The notes: a model not told the origin generated them from the sequence alone. Shown: positions 39,406 through 49,535, counted from the stretch's first letter. The stretch: 64,000 nt of DNA from Chloroflexota bacterium (GCA_005882135.1 VBDR01000029.1:1-64000), one strand, 5' to 3'. Translations and numbers: made by a program.

Positions 39406-41178
39406 TCACTTGATCCCGGAGAGGCCCTCGACCTCGGTCACCATCCCGTCCAGGATCTTCAGCCCGGCGTCCCAGAAATCGGGGTTGGTGATGTCCATGC
39501 CGATGCGCTTGACCAGCTCGTCTGGCCTGGTCGAGCCACCGGCGGCGAGGAACTCAAGGTACTGTTCGACGAACTCCTCGCCGCGTTCGAGATAGCGGTG
39601 ATAGACCGAAAGCGCGAGCAGGTTGCCAAAGGCGTATGCGTACACGTAACCAGGCGTGTGCAGGAAATGGCCGACGTAGCTCCACCAGACCTTGTGCTCT
39701 TCGGTGAGGATCAGGGCGTCGCCGAACATCGGCTGCAGCTTCTCCTGGAACATCTCGCCTAGCTCCTCGACCGAAAGCTCGCCCTCCGTCCGGCGCCGGT
39801 TGTGGCTGGCGTCCTCGTAGCGGTTGAAGGCGACCTGGCGGAAAACCGTGGAAAATGCGTCCTCGCACTGGCCGCAAAGCAAGGCGAGCCGCACCTTGGG
39901 GTCCTTCTCCTCGGCCATGATCCGATCGAAGGTCAGGGCTTCGCCGAACACGGATGCCGTCTCCGCAAGGGTCAACGGCGGGTGGTAGTCGAAGATGTGC
40001 TGCTTGGAGGCGAGGCGGTCATGCAGACCGTGCCCGAGCTCATGCGCGAGCACGAGCGCGTCGCGCAGCTTGCCGGTGAAGTTCAACAGCACGTAGGGAT
40101 GGTGACCCGGCGTCACCGGCATGCAGTACGCGCCGCCGGCCTTGCCGGGCACTACCGGCGCATCGATCCAGCTGTTCTTGAAGAACTCCTCCACCTGAGA
40201 CCCCGCGCGTTTCGAAAACCTGTAGTACGAACCGAGGACGAGCTCCTTGGCGTCATCCCACGTGAGGTCGCGTGTGGTGTCGCTGACAGGGGCGTAGCGG
40301 TCCCACTCGTGCAAGTCGCCGACGTTGAGCAGCTTTCGCTTGACCCGGTAGTAGCGGACGCAGACGTCGTAGCGGCCGGTCACCGCGTCCACCAGCGCCT
40401 GCACCGCCTCGTCGGAAGTCTCGTTGGCCAGGTTGCGGGAGCTGATCCACGTCGGAAAATGCCTCAGGCGATCATCGATCGCCTTTTCCTGGAGGATCAC
40501 GTTGAAGATGTAGCCGCGCGTTCGGAGGTCGCCGCTCAGAGCCTGCGTCAAAGCGGCGCTCGCCTGCCGGCGAACCTCGCGGTCCGGCTCCCGGAGCAGT
40601 GTCAGCGCCTGGTCGAGCGCCAGGTCCCGCCCGTCGACCTCGACGCGGATTCGGGCGCAGAGCTCCTCGAAGAGGCGAACCCAGGATGAGCTGCCCACCG
40701 GGCTGAAGTCGGTGAGGACGCGCTCCTCCGGCTCCGAAAGTTGATGCGGGCGAAACTTCCTCGCCTCATCGACCGTGTGGCGGTAGATGGCCGACTCGGG
40801 GTCGGCATAGAGCTTGGCGGCGTGCTCGTCGGTGATCTGCGCGAGCTCGAGCGCGAAAAACACCATGTGGCTGCCACGCTCCGCGCTCGCTTCGCGCACG
40901 CGCGCGAGCAGGCGACCGGCGGCGTTGTCTTGTGTGTTCTCGCTATGCAGCATGTACGCGTAGACCTCTGCCCGCGTCGAAGACTCTTCGTAATCGGCCA
41001 GCTCCCGCATCATGGCCGCGAACGGTTTCGGCGCCAGGGTCGCGACCTTACCTTTGTATGTCGCCTCGAAGGCCTTCGCTCGCTCGAGGTCTCGCGCGAG
41101 CGCAGCTTCGATCTTCGGATCGTCGGGCGACGCGAAGAGATCGCTTAGATTCCAGCGAACATCCTCCGCGCCGGTCAT
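39406..41178 (-). CDS. pepF: oligoendopeptidase F (M3 family)
   Basis: Cytoplasmic zinc metallopeptidase (590 aa) that cleaves oligopeptides. The active site is LAHELGHGLHDRLA (HExxH), with the third ligand in ETASVFGEALTFDRI. The N-terminal helical lobe begins VRWNLSDLFASPDD, as in PepF proteins. HTPGYVYAYAFGNLLALSVY is the conserved C-terminal substrate-binding region. The ATG at 41178 is chosen because homology starts there. Convergent with the exosortase remnant. Confidence 0.93.
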   Translation of the reverse strand: MTGAEDVRWNLSDLFASPDDPKIEAALARDLERAKAFEATYKGKVATLAPKPFAAMMRELADYEESSTRAEVYAYMLHSENTQDNAAGRLLARVREASAERGSHMVFFALELAQITDEHAAKLYADPESAIYRHTVDEARKFRPHQLSEPEERVLTDFSPVGSSSWVRLFEELCARIRVEVDGRDLALDQALTLLREPDREVRRQASAALTQALSGDLRTRGYIFNVILQEKAIDDRLRHFPTWISSRNLANETSDEAVQALVDAVTGRYDVCVRYYRVKRKLLNVGDLHEWDRYAPVSDTTRDLTWDDAKELVLGSYYRFSKRAGSQVEEFFKNSWIDAPVVPGKAGGAYCMPVTPGHHPYVLLNFTGKLRDALVLAHELGHGLHDRLASKQHIFDYHPPLTLAETASVFGEALTFDRIMAEEKDPKVRLALLCGQCEDAFSTVFRQVAFNRYEDASHNRRRTEGELSVEELGEMFQEKLQPMFGDALILTEEHKVWWSYVGHFLHTPGYVYAYAFGNLLALSVYHRYLERGEEFVEQYLEFLAAGGSTRPDELVKRIGMDITNPDFWDAGLKILDGMVTEVEGLSGIK

Positions 41179-41203
41179 CTTTAGAGCCTGGGCCACTTGA
41201 AAT

Positions 41204-43258
41204 TCAGGATATCCGCTCGGCCAGCTCGCGCACCCGCCGGGGGTTAGGCCAACGGCCTGCATAAACGCCCTCGTTGACCGCTCGAGTCACCTCCTCGAGC
41301 AGGTCCTCTCCCCCTGGCTGCCCCACCCCGGCGTCCCCCCTGCCCGGCTGCGCCGGCCACCTCCCCATGAATGGGGAGGAGTGCATCGCATGCTCGTACT
41401 CGAGCGGCGTTTCGGGCGGTGCGCGCCGGCGTCCGAGGCGGCGCTGCAGGCGCTCGTATAAACGAAGCAGCTCCGACTCTCCTCGCGCGGGTCTGCTTCC
41501 TCGCGTCCATCTGCGGCGGCGCAGCCACGCGTACGCCAGCACGACCACCAGCGCGATTGCGATCGCCACCGGGATGAGCGCCAGCGCGCCTACCGAGCCG
41601 AGCGCCGCGGCCGGGGCGCCGATGGTCAGGTGTGGAATGAGCCGCGCCAGGCCGCCGGCCGCCCAGTGGTTAGGGAACCGGGTCGCAGCCAGCGGCGGTA
41701 CACCAGGCGTCGGGTCGACCGGCACCCATCCGTGGCCGGAGAACCAAACCTCCACCCAGGCGTGCGCGTCATGCTCGCGCACCACCGCCTGGTTGAGGAT
41801 GGGGTCGTAATCGCCGGTCGCATATCCGGTCGCCAGGCGTGCCGGAATGCCGAGGCTGCGCAGCATCAGCGTCTCGGCGGTGGCGAACTGCTCGCAGTAG
41901 CCGGTCTTGTTGTCGAAGAGAAACCAGTCGACCGGATCGCGACCGGTCGGCACCCGCGGGAGGTCGAGCGTGTATCTGTAGTTGGCCTGCAGGTAGCTGG
42001 TCAGCGCCATGACGGAGTCGAACGGGTTGGTGGCTTCATTGGTGATGTCAGCGGCCAGCCTTCGCCCCCGCGCCGACAGGGCCTGGCTGTCGAGGTATTC
42101 ACGTTCGTAATCGGACAAGCTCAGGTTGCCCTCGTCTGCCCGCAGACTCTCAGGCGAGAGATCTGGCAGGTAGGAGACGACCGAGTATGTCTGGCCCGGT
42201 CGCAAAGGCCCGGGCGTGTGGAAAGTTCCGTAGGCATCCTCGCGCAGCGCGGTCACCGGCGCGTACAGGCTCTCGATCGGGTAGGCGGCGTTGATCACGC
42301 CCGGCAGCGGTCGTAGGACCCGAAATGTCTGCACGAAGGTGCCGAGGTTGTGGGGCGGCGCAGGTGGCAGGAATCGCGGTGGCACGAATGGCTGCATCTC
42401 GCGGTAGTCGTGATTCGTGGCTGTCCAGACGCCATCGCGATACTGGTCGAAAACCAGGCCGCGCCAGTAGGCGGGGGCGCCGGTCCGCACGTACATCACG
42501 GGCGCATCACCGAGCCTTCCCCGAAAGTGCAGGTCGACGCTGGTCGTCGCGCCCGTCGGATCGCCTGTGAGCTGGACCAGTGGGAGGGCCGGGCTCTCGA
42601 GGTCGCCTTTGAAGCTCGAGAAGTTCGGCAGAGAGATGACGAGCGGGGAGATCGGGATAGCCGTCGGCTGAGGCACCGCGACAAACCAACCGACTCCTCC
42701 CAGGATGCCTGCGGCAAGCATCAGGGTGAGCGCCCGCGCCGGCACCCGGACCCCCGCCTCCATGCGCTTCAGATGCGAGGCGATCCAGAACCCTGCGAGA
42801 TAAAGAGTCCATAGCGCGAGGAGAATTCCGAACGCGTAGTCCCACGCGTAGACAGCGGCGAGATAAAGGATCGCAAGGCTGATCCAAAGGCTCGAGTAGC
42901 AGTTGCGGCGCGTCTTCAAGTCGAAGCTCGTGATCGCGACCAGCAGGATTGCGAAATTGGCCTGCGGCAGGATGCCGCCGAAAAGGGCGAGCGCGGAGTC
43001 GGCGATCAAATAGAAAAGGGCACCGAACACCAGCGCGGCGAGGAACACCTGGCGCCAGAAACCACGTTTGTGGTTGCGTTCGCGGTAGCTGACCACGTGG
43101 CCGATGCCCGCCGCGATGACGCCGATGACCGGCACCACGTAGTCCTGTCCATAAAGAGCGATGGCGAGCACCGCGACGGCAAATCCCGAAAACACGAAGG
43201 CGCGTCCCTCGACCGAGTGCTCGATGGGCGAGGCCGGCAGCCGAAGCCAGCGTCTCAC
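41204..43258 (-). CDS. TgpA-like membrane transglutaminase
   Basis: A 684-aa protein: about six N-terminal membrane helices, an outer transglutaminase-like domain, another helix (VGALALIPVAIAIALVVVLAY) and a cytoplasmic tail. The catalytic triad is in GYCEQFATAETLMLRSLGIPARLA (Cys), HDAHAWVEVWF (His) and WVPVDPTPG (Asp). The usual neighbours DUF58 and MoxR lie directly upstream. A palindromic element inserted in frame encodes residues about 626-641 of the tail. The GTG at 43258 overlaps the DUF58 stop. Substrate unknown. Confidence 0.9.
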   Translation of the reverse strand: MRRWLRLPASPIEHSVEGRAFVFSGFAVAVLAIALYGQDYVVPVIGVIAAGIGHVVSYRERNHKRGFWRQVFLAALVFGALFYLIADSALALFGGILPQANFAILLVAITSFDLKTRRNCYSSLWISLAILYLAAVYAWDYAFGILLALWTLYLAGFWIASHLKRMEAGVRVPARALTLMLAAGILGGVGWFVAVPQPTAIPISPLVISLPNFSSFKGDLESPALPLVQLTGDPTGATTSVDLHFRGRLGDAPVMYVRTGAPAYWRGLVFDQYRDGVWTATNHDYREMQPFVPPRFLPPAPPHNLGTFVQTFRVLRPLPGVINAAYPIESLYAPVTALREDAYGTFHTPGPLRPGQTYSVVSYLPDLSPESLRADEGNLSLSDYEREYLDSQALSARGRRLAADITNEATNPFDSVMALTSYLQANYRYTLDLPRVPTGRDPVDWFLFDNKTGYCEQFATAETLMLRSLGIPARLATGYATGDYDPILNQAVVREHDAHAWVEVWFSGHGWVPVDPTPGVPPLAATRFPNHWAAGGLARLIPHLTIGAPAAALGSVGALALIPVAIAIALVVVLAYAWLRRRRWTRGSRPARGESELLRLYERLQRRLGRRRAPPETPLEYEHAMHSSPFMGRWPAQPGRGDAGVGQPGGEDLLEEVTRAVNEGVYAGRWPNPRRVRELAERIS
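41335..41380 (+). repeat. double-hairpin palindromic element, copy 8 (inside tgpA-like gene)
   Basis: CCCCCCTG, palindrome GCCGGC around TGC (CCCGGCTGCGCCGG), then CCTCCCC-ATGAA-TGGGGAGG. It is entirely within the coding sequence, and on the minus strand encodes SSPFMGRWPAQPGRG-like residues without breaking the frame. Confidence 0.85.
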
Positions 43259-44352
43259 AGCGGCCACTGGGTCCCGACTCGCTCGATCGGCGAGTCGCTC
43301 TCGACCGCGGCGTCGCCGACGACCCACACCTTTCGCCTTCTCGCCCGCCCTGCGACATCAAGCAACTCGGCGTTCGCGCTCGCCGTGATCACGACCGTCT
43401 CCCCCTGCTCCCCACGCAGTGGGGAGCTGGCGGCGAAGCCGCCTGAGGGGCTGGGGTATCTGGCTAGCCACTCCAGCTGCGACCACAGGTCACGCGGCGA
43501 GTGACTCGGCTCCCGACCGGGTGCCCACAAGACCACGCGGCCACCTTCACTGATGCAGTCCCACGCTTCCGATGCGGCGATGCGGGCGATCTGGTCGGCA
43601 ACGTCGGCGGATGGAGGCGATGGATCAACAAAAATGCCCAGCATTCGGAGTCCGGGCGGCTCGTACTCGCGAACCACGAGCTCGCCGTGACGCGCGCTCG
43701 ACCTCCAGTGGATCCGCCGGAGCGAATCGCCGCGGCGGTACTCGCGGATGCCGAAGAGCTCGTTGCCGGAACCAGATCTGGGCGCGGCCACGCTTGCCTC
43801 CAGCTCGTGCGTCTGTCGCCGCCCGGCCAGCGACCTGAAGCGTGGAAGGACCAGGGCGACCTCGGCATCTGGAAAGGACCGGCGCCCCTGAAAGAAACCC
43901 AGCGGGTCGCTGCTCCCGATCGTCCACCCCGTCGCACCGATGGGGCCGCGATGAAGCTCACGGAGGACCTCCAGACGCGTCCAGCCTTTGGCCGGCACGA
44001 GGCCGGTTCCAAAGGTCAGCTTTTTTCCGCCGACGTAGCCGTTGATCCATGCAGGTCCGCGCGATCCTCCGGTCGTGTTGAGACCGAGCTCGAGCTCGAT
44101 TCCATCGCCCTCAAACACCGGCGCCGGGAACGGCCCATTCCGCAGCAGATGCCCGGGCAGGTCATCCGCAGGCGATCCAGGCGCAGTTCGGATGCCGCGG
44201 ACAGCCAGCCGCAGCCGGAGCCCGGCCCGGTTCCACCACGAGTACACGCCGGCGAAGATCAGCAAGGCGAGAATCCATGCCGCCAGCAAAAAGAGCCAGG
44301 GCACCTGCGAGGTGGCGCCGTACCACTCCAGGACAAGCCACAGCGCCGCCAC
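43255..44352 (-). CDS. DUF58 domain membrane protein
   Basis: A 365-aa protein with two N-terminal hydrophobic segments and a cytoplasmic VWA-like DUF58 domain. The diagnostic stretch is REYRRGDSLRRIHWRSSARHGELVV. It is part of the conserved MoxR-DUF58-transglutaminase module, thought to serve in assembly or activation of envelope proteins. A palindromic element inserted in frame encodes residues about 299-315 near the C-terminus. GTG at 44352; 37 nt after moxR. Confidence 0.88.
   Translation of the reverse strand: MAALWLVLEWYGATSQVPWLFLLAAWILALLIFAGVYSWWNRAGLRLRLAVRGIRTAPGSPADDLPGHLLRNGPFPAPVFEGDGIELELGLNTTGGSRGPAWINGYVGGKKLTFGTGLVPAKGWTRLEVLRELHRGPIGATGWTIGSSDPLGFFQGRRSFPDAEVALVLPRFRSLAGRRQTHELEASVAAPRSGSGNELFGIREYRRGDSLRRIHWRSSARHGELVVREYEPPGLRMLGIFVDPSPPSADVADQIARIAASEAWDCISEGGRVVLWAPGREPSHSPRDLWSQLEWLARYPSPSGGFAASSPLRGEQGETVVITASANAELLDVAGRARRRKVWVVGDAAVESDSPIERVGTQWPL
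43407..43456 (-). repeat. double-hairpin palindromic element, copy 9 (inside DUF58 gene)
   Basis: On the plus strand GCTCCCC-ACGCAG-TGGGGAGC, then GGCGGC-GAA-GCCGCC and GAGGGGCTGGGG. It is fully inside the DUF58 coding frame and encodes PSPSGGFAASSPLRG. Confidence 0.85.
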
Positions 44353-44389
44353 GCCGGATACCCGCCAGGTCGGCCTCAGCAGACTGTCC

Positions 44390-45355
44390 TCAGCGCTGTC
44401 GCAAAGGCGGAATCGGCAGCGCGGTCAGGACCTCGCCCAGCATGTCGGCGGCCCTACCCCGGCCGCGCATGCCAAGGCGATGGGCGAGCACCGGCGCCGC
44501 CAGCAGCTTGATGTCGTCCGGAAGGACGAAGTCGCGGCCCTCGAACAGCGCCCACGCCTGCGACGCCCGCTGGAGATAGACCCCGGACCGCATGCTCGCG
44601 GGCAAGAGGACATCGGGCCGCGAGCGGATGGACTGCAGGAGCGCCACGATGTAGGTCCGGATCGCGGGTGCGGCGACGACGCGCAGGCAAGCCTCCTGGA
44701 GCACGATCACGTCGCTGACGTCGATCACCGCGGTCAGGTCCGCGATCGGGTCGCCATGTTCGCGACGGGCAAGAACCTCCATCGCCTCGGCCTCCGTCGG
44801 CGGCCCCATCTCGGCCGCGAGCACGAATCGGTCGAGCTGGGATTCGGGCAGCGGGTACGTGCCGTGAAACTCGGCGGGATTCTGCGTCGCGACCACGAAG
44901 AAGGGGCGCTCGAGCGTGCGCGTGGTGCCCTCGACGGTGACCTGACCCTCCCCCATCGCCTCGAGCAGCGCCGACTGCGTGCGGGGGGTCGCCCGGTTCA
45001 CCTCATCCGCGAGCACGATGTTGGCGAAGATCGGCCCGGCGATGAACTCGAAGCTCAGGTCCTTCTGGTTGAAGATGCTCGAGCCGGTGATATCCGAGGG
45101 AAGCAGGTCCGGCGTGCACTGGATGCGGCGGAAGGTGCCGCCGACTGACGTGGCCAGGGCGCGCGCGAGCATCGTCTTGCCCGTGCCCGGCAGGTCCTGG
45201 AGCAGGACGTGGCCGCCGGCGACCAGGCCCGCGAGCGCCAGCCGCACCACCCGCTCCTTGCCGACGATGACGCGGTGGATGTTCTTTTCGACCCGCTCGA
45301 GGAGCTCGGCCGCGCGCTGGGGCTGGAGGGAGTGTTCCTGGGACGCCGATGACAT
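44390..45355 (-). CDS. MoxR-family AAA+ ATPase
   Basis: AAA+ chaperone-like ATPase (about 321 aa). Walker A DLPGTGKTMLARALA, Walker B NIVLADEVNRATPRTQSALLEAM, sensor 1 VVATQNPAEFHGTYPLPESQLDRF. It leads the MoxR-DUF58-TgpA set; MoxR proteins usually remodel or insert metal into partners, often with a VWA or DUF58 protein. The ATG at 45355 is used; a TTG one codon earlier is possible. Confidence 0.92.
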   Translation of the reverse strand: MSSASQEHSLQPQRAAELLERVEKNIHRVIVGKERVVRLALAGLVAGGHVLLQDLPGTGKTMLARALATSVGGTFRRIQCTPDLLPSDITGSSIFNQKDLSFEFIAGPIFANIVLADEVNRATPRTQSALLEAMGEGQVTVEGTTRTLERPFFVVATQNPAEFHGTYPLPESQLDRFVLAAEMGPPTEAEAMEVLARREHGDPIADLTAVIDVSDVIVLQEACLRVVAAPAIRTYIVALLQSIRSRPDVLLPASMRSGVYLQRASQAWALFEGRDFVLPDDIKLLAAPVLAHRLGMRGRGRAADMLGEVLTALPIPPLRQR

Positions 45356-45434
45356 CAACTCGCGCTCCAGTCTAGAGCCGGGTTCGCGAACCTCTGACGT
45401 GTTAGGTCACAGGGTGCCGAAGCTGCAAACCGGC

Positions 45435-45812
45435 TCAGCCCTTTACGTAGCTGAGCTTCTCAGCGACCTTGCCGTCGCGGACCTTGAACAGGTCGATACC
45501 GCGCACGTGGCCGCTCCCCCAATCGAAGCGCCAGCGGACGATGGCGCGATCGCCGGCGACGACGATCTCCTCGGTTTCGAACCTTGCCCGAGGTGAGTCG
45601 CCGAAGAACTTATCCCAGAACCGGCGCACCGCCGCCTGGCCGATATGCCTCTCGCCGTCGGGTCGAGGCAGGGTGTTCTCGAATAAGCAGTCGTCGGTCA
45701 TGAGAGACATCACGCCGTCGACATCGTGGCGGTTGAACGCCTGGTTGAAGGCGTTGACGGTCGCCTCGGTGGTGGCTCCATCCCCCGCCTGCGGCGGGTC
45801 CTTATCGATCAT
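45435..45812 (-). CDS. SnoaL-like (NTF2-fold) protein
   Basis: A 125-aa cone-shaped NTF2-fold protein: NAFNQAFNRHDVDGVMSLMTDDC, RRFWDKFFGDSP, AIVRWRFDWGSGHVRGIDLFKVRDGKVAEKLSYVKG. Members range from polyketide cyclases to uncharacterised small-molecule binders, so no reaction is assigned. It lies 6 nt after the chelatase-like ATPase gene and is probably co-transcribed with it. A short GC palindrome near its start (CCGCCTGCGGCGGG) looks like a trace of the window's repeat family. Confidence 0.75.
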   Translation of the reverse strand: MIDKDPPQAGDGATTEATVNAFNQAFNRHDVDGVMSLMTDDCLFENTLPRPDGERHIGQAAVRRFWDKFFGDSPRARFETEEIVVAGDRAIVRWRFDWGSGHVRGIDLFKVRDGKVAEKLSYVKG

Positions 45813-45818
45813 GGGAGG

Positions 45819-46850
45819 TCAGCCCTGGCCGACCATCCGGGCGATGACCTCGCCCAGGTTCGGACCGCCTTTGCCGAATGGCACGGAGTGCACGCGATGC
45901 GCGAACACCATCTCCGCCACCTCGCCGACATGGCTGACGGCGACCTCGTCCGCGCTGTCGTACGCGGCCTTGGCCTGGGCGGCGCGGGCGCACACCAGGT
46001 CGGAGCGGTGCCCGTCGACCTCGAGCGCGATCGAGATCTGGGCGATCAAGCGCAGGATCTGGCGCGGCAGGGTGACTTCGGGAAAGGTCGCGATCGCTTC
46101 GGCGATCTGCGACCGGACCGACTGCTCCGACTCCGCGTGCTGCTGGTAGAAGAGGTTGGGGTCGTCTTCCCAAACCGCGCGCTTCTCGACGATGGCGACC
46201 CGCTGGTCGAGGTCGCGGATGCCCTCCACGTCGACGCACAGACCGAAACGGTCCAGCAGCTGCGGCCGCAGCTCGCCCTCTTCCGGGTTCATCGTCCCGA
46301 CCAGGATGAAGCGAGACGGGTGCGACACTGACACTCCTTCCCTCTCCACGGTGTTGATCCCCATGGCGGCCGCGTCGAGCAGCACGTCGACGATGTGGTC
46401 GTCGAGCAGGTTGACCTCGTCGACGTAGAGGATGTTGCGGTTCGCCTCGGCGAGCACGCCCGGCTCGAATCGCCGCGAGCCTTCTTTCAGTGCAGCCTCG
46501 AGGTCGATCGTGCCCACCACGCGGTCCTCAGACGCGTTGATCGGGAGCTCAACCACGCGCATGCGGCGCGTGGTTGACGGGAGCGAGCCCGACGCTGCTC
46601 GTTCGCGGCAGTCCAGACACCAATCTTCGGGGTCCTCCGGGTGGCAGCCGAAGTGACAGCCTTCGACCACCTTCTGTTCCGGCAGGAGGCGGGCGAGCGC
46701 CCGGACCGCGGTTGACTTTCCTGTGCCCTTTTCGCCCCGGATCAGCACTCCGCCGATGGTCGGGTTGATGGCGTTGAGAACCAGGGCCAGCTTCATCTCA
46801 TCCTGGCCGACGATCGCCGTGAACGGGTAGGAGTAGCGGTCCAGTGCCAT
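45819..46850 (-). CDS. magnesium-chelatase subunit I-like AAA+ ATPase
   Basis: A 343-aa AAA+ protein of the ChlI/BchI type: Walker [17 protein letters not shown], Walker [18 protein letters not shown], sensor [27 protein letters not shown]. It has a four-cysteine insert, GCHFGCHP then CLDCR. It is nearly identical in its first 230 residues to the N-terminal half of the ChlI-ChlD-like protein encoded 0.6 kb upstream, so it is a recent duplicate or a dedicated partner. No ChlH/BchH/CobN large subunit is in the window, so true Mg chelation cannot be claimed. Confidence 0.88.
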   Translation of the reverse strand: MALDRYSYPFTAIVGQDEMKLALVLNAINPTIGGVLIRGEKGTGKSTAVRALARLLPEQKVVEGCHFGCHPEDPEDWCLDCRERAASGSLPSTTRRMRVVELPINASEDRVVGTIDLEAALKEGSRRFEPGVLAEANRNILYVDEVNLLDDHIVDVLLDAAAMGINTVEREGVSVSHPSRFILVGTMNPEEGELRPQLLDRFGLCVDVEGIRDLDQRVAIVEKRAVWEDDPNLFYQQHAESEQSVRSQIAEAIATFPEVTLPRQILRLIAQISIALEVDGHRSDLVCARAAQAKAAYDSADEVAVSHVGEVAEMVFAHRVHSVPFGKGGPNLGEVIARMVGQG

Positions 46851-46885
46851 GCTGCGAGGACGATATTACCGGCGGGGGACTGCGC

Positions 46886-47404
46886 CTACTGACAGGGCGG
46901 CGCCTGGTACATCACCAGGGTCGGATCCTTGCCAAAGCTCCAGCCGTAGTAGGCGGCGGCGAGCGCGTAACCGTTCGTTTCCTCAGGCTTCGTCGCGTGG
47001 TTGTGGTTGAAGTCGTCGCAGATGGCGGCTTCGGCTTGACCCTCGGTCGGGTTGAGGCCGAGCCCGAGAATGCTGGCGCTCACGCTGGCGTAAAAGCTCC
47101 ACGCCTGCACGTTGACCTCGCCGCGCCGGCAGAACAGGGGACCAGCATTGCCGTTGGCGGTCGTCTGGATCGGAGTCGAGCATAGGGCCCCGAATGGTAA
47201 GTCCGGCGCCGGCGCCAGCACGCGCGGCGAAACAGGAGTGCCCACCGGCACTCCCGAAGGGGTCGCGGTGCTCGAAGGCGAAGGGGAGGGGCCTGGCGTC
47301 AAAGTCGCGGACGTGGCCGGCGAGGGTGTCGGATTCACGGCCACCGGCTGGGATGCGCAGCCGGCCATCAGCACGATCGCGAACGGGACTAGGAGAATTT
47401 TCAT
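46886..47404 (-). CDS. putative lipoprotein, function unknown
   Basis: A 172-aa protein with a lipoprotein signal (LLVPFAIVLMAGC, Cys16), a Pro/Thr/Ser linker and a small outer domain with four further cysteines (ALCSTP, LFCRRGE, AICDDF, PPCQ) that could form disulfides. It lies between two chelatase-like ATPase genes on the same strand, with gaps of about 35 nt on both sides. Whether it works with them is not known. Confidence 0.65.
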   Translation of the reverse strand: MKILLVPFAIVLMAGCASQPVAVNPTPSPATSATLTPGPSPSPSSTATPSGVPVGTPVSPRVLAPAPDLPFGALCSTPIQTTANGNAGPLFCRRGEVNVQAWSFYASVSASILGLGLNPTEGQAEAAICDDFNHNHATKPEETNGYALAAAYYGWSFGKDPTLVMYQAPPCQ

Positions 47405-47441
47405 GGGACCAAGAGCTTGAACGAATGTCCGCGATTATGCG

Positions 47442-49535
47442 TTACCGGCCGCGTCCGAGCTCCCGTTCCACGGCGGTCGCGATCTCGTCGCGCGACAGGT
47501 CATAAAGGCCGTAGTAATGCGCGCCCATGCGCTCGGCCAGGTCGGCGCACGCGTTGATCGCGTAGGTCTGATACATCGGCGCCACGCGAGCCAGGTGCTG
47601 CACCGAAGGCAGATGGCTGTAATCGCGCGCGGAGTCGATGACCAGCGCGTCGATGTCCTCCGCGTCGATGAGAGCCGCCACCTTCTGCGCCTCCACGAGC
47701 GGCTCCTCTTTGAACATCGAGATGTTGCCGCGACCGTCGCTGATCAGGACCAGCAGCGGGCGGATGGTCGGGTCGCGCAGCAGCTCCGTCTTCACGACCT
47801 TGTAGCCGGCCATCAGCCCATGCGTCAGCGGCGTCGTGCCGCCGACCGAGAGCCTCTCCAGGCGGCGCCGCGCCAGCGACACGCTCGAGGTCGGCCGCAG
47901 CACGACCTCCGCGGTGCGGTTCTTGAAGATGACGACCGCGACCCGGTCCCGGCGAACGTACGCGTCCTGGAGCAGCGAAAGGATGGCGCCCTTCGTCGCG
48001 GCCATCCGCTGCTCCGCGTCCATCGAAGCCGAGGCGTCGACCACGAACACGATCAGGTTGCCGACCTTGCGTTCGCGCACCTTCTGCCGCAGGTCGCGTC
48101 GCTCGAGCATCAAGCGCTCCCCGTGGCGCCGGCCCCTCTCCACCTGGAGGGGCGCCGCCGCGCGAACGGTGGCATCGATCGCGAGGTCGTTGACCTTTTC
48201 CTTTGGCGCGGCGCGCACGTAGCGGCCGCGGCGGTCCGGCGTTTGGCTCGCCGCGCGCTTGCCGCCTTGCTTGCGCACCCGTCGCTGCCGCGGCAGGTCG
48301 ATGCGCCGCAGGTTGAAAGTTTGTAACGCCTCCGGTGCCGATTCGTGGCCGCTCGAGCCGCCCGTCGTGACGCCGGTGTCGGCGCCCGCCGACTGCTGGC
48401 CGGTGTCCGACGAGCTCGCGCTCTGCTCCGCCGTGGCCTCCGAAGACGCCTCGCTCTCCGAGCCCTGGGGGTCGCCCGTCTCGGAGTCCGAGGGCTGCGA
48501 GCCCTCCTGCTCCTCCCCGCGCTCCGGCGAGCTTGTCTCGTCCTGGTCGCGACGCAGAGGCTGGCGGGCACGGTGGGCGAGGGCGAGGGTTGCCGCGTCG
48601 TAGATGTCCTCGCGGCTTGGCGTGCCGTGCCGGCGATAGGCGGCCAGGGCCCGCGCCGCGTGGTCGATGACGACGTCGGCGCGGTGGCCCAGCACCTCCG
48701 CCTCGACGCAGATCGAGGAGATCAGCCGGGCGTGGCCGGCGGTGATGCGGACCTCTTTCACCCGGCCGATGGCTTCGGCCAGCGCGCGCGAGAGGTTGCC
48801 GTCCGCGGCGGCAAACTCGTTCGTGAACTCGTGGTCTCCACGGTTGAAGGCCGCGTCGCGCTCGGCGATCAGGACGCGCTCGTCAGGATCGCGAATCCCC
48901 TCCACGTCGACGCACAGCCCGAAGCGGTCGAGCAGCTGCGGCCGGAGCTCGCCCTCTTCGGGATTCATGGTCCCGACGAGGATGAAACGCGAGGGATGGC
49001 TGAAGGAGACGCCTTCCCGCTCGATGACGTTGACGCCCATCGCCGCGGCGTCGAGCAGCACGTCGACCAGATGGTCGTCGAGGAGGTTCACCTCGTCGAC
49101 GTAGAGGATGTTTCGGTTGGCTTCGGCCAGCACGCCGGGCTCGAAGCGGCGGGTCCCCGTGCGGAGGGCCGCCTCGATGTCGATGGTGCCTACGACCCGG
49201 TCTTCCGAGGCGTTGATCGGCAGCTCGACCACCCGCATCCGCCGTTTGTGATGCGGGAGCGTGCCGGCAGCCTTGAGCTTGGCCCGGCAGTCGGCGCAAA
49301 GGGCGTCGGGGTCTGTCGGGTCACAACCGAAGTGGCAGCCCTCGACCACATCGTGTTCGGGCAGCAGCCTGGCCAGGGCGCGCACGGCGGTCGATTTCCC
49401 CGTCCCCTTTTCGCCGCGGATCAGCACGCCGCCGATGGTGGGGACGATCGCGTTCAGGATCAGGGCCAGCTTCATCGATTCCTGGCCCACGATCGCCGTG
49501 AAGGGGTAAGAGTGCCGGTCGAGCGTGACGTTCAC
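47442..49535 (-). CDS. magnesium/cobalt-chelatase-like fusion, AAA+ (ChlI-type) plus VWA (ChlD-type)
   Basis: A 697-aa protein. Residues 1-335 are a ChlI-type AAA+ domain (Walker [26 protein letters not shown], and cysteine insert [13 protein letters not shown]). About 336-430 is an acidic Ser/Glu/Gln-rich linker. The C-terminal part is a VWA domain with MIDAS motif [12 protein letters not shown]. Actinobacterial putative cobaltochelatase proteins share this layout. Its N-terminus duplicates the separate ATPase downstream. No large chelatase subunit is present, so its target is open. GTG start. Confidence 0.87.
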   Translation of the reverse strand: MNVTLDRHSYPFTAIVGQESMKLALILNAIVPTIGGVLIRGEKGTGKSTAVRALARLLPEHDVVEGCHFGCDPTDPDALCADCRAKLKAAGTLPHHKRRMRVVELPINASEDRVVGTIDIEAALRTGTRRFEPGVLAEANRNILYVDEVNLLDDHLVDVLLDAAAMGVNVIEREGVSFSHPSRFILVGTMNPEEGELRPQLLDRFGLCVDVEGIRDPDERVLIAERDAAFNRGDHEFTNEFAAADGNLSRALAEAIGRVKEVRITAGHARLISSICVEAEVLGHRADVVIDHAARALAAYRRHGTPSREDIYDAATLALAHRARQPLRRDQDETSSPERGEEQEGSQPSDSETGDPQGSESEASSEATAEQSASSSDTGQQSAGADTGVTTGGSSGHESAPEALQTFNLRRIDLPRQRRVRKQGGKRAASQTPDRRGRYVRAAPKEKVNDLAIDATVRAAAPLQVERGRRHGERLMLERRDLRQKVRERKVGNLIVFVVDASASMDAEQRMAATKGAILSLLQDAYVRRDRVAVVIFKNRTAEVVLRPTSSVSLARRRLERLSVGGTTPLTHGLMAGYKVVKTELLRDPTIRPLLVLISDGRGNISMFKEEPLVEAQKVAALIDAEDIDALVIDSARDYSHLPSVQHLARVAPMYQTYAINACADLAERMGAHYYGLYDLSRDEIATAVERELGRGR

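Noticed and set aside
45781-45800. A sixteenth palindromic element at the start of the SnoaL-like gene
   Set aside because: Only the small GC palindrome is present, without the CCTCCCC/GGGGAGG arms.
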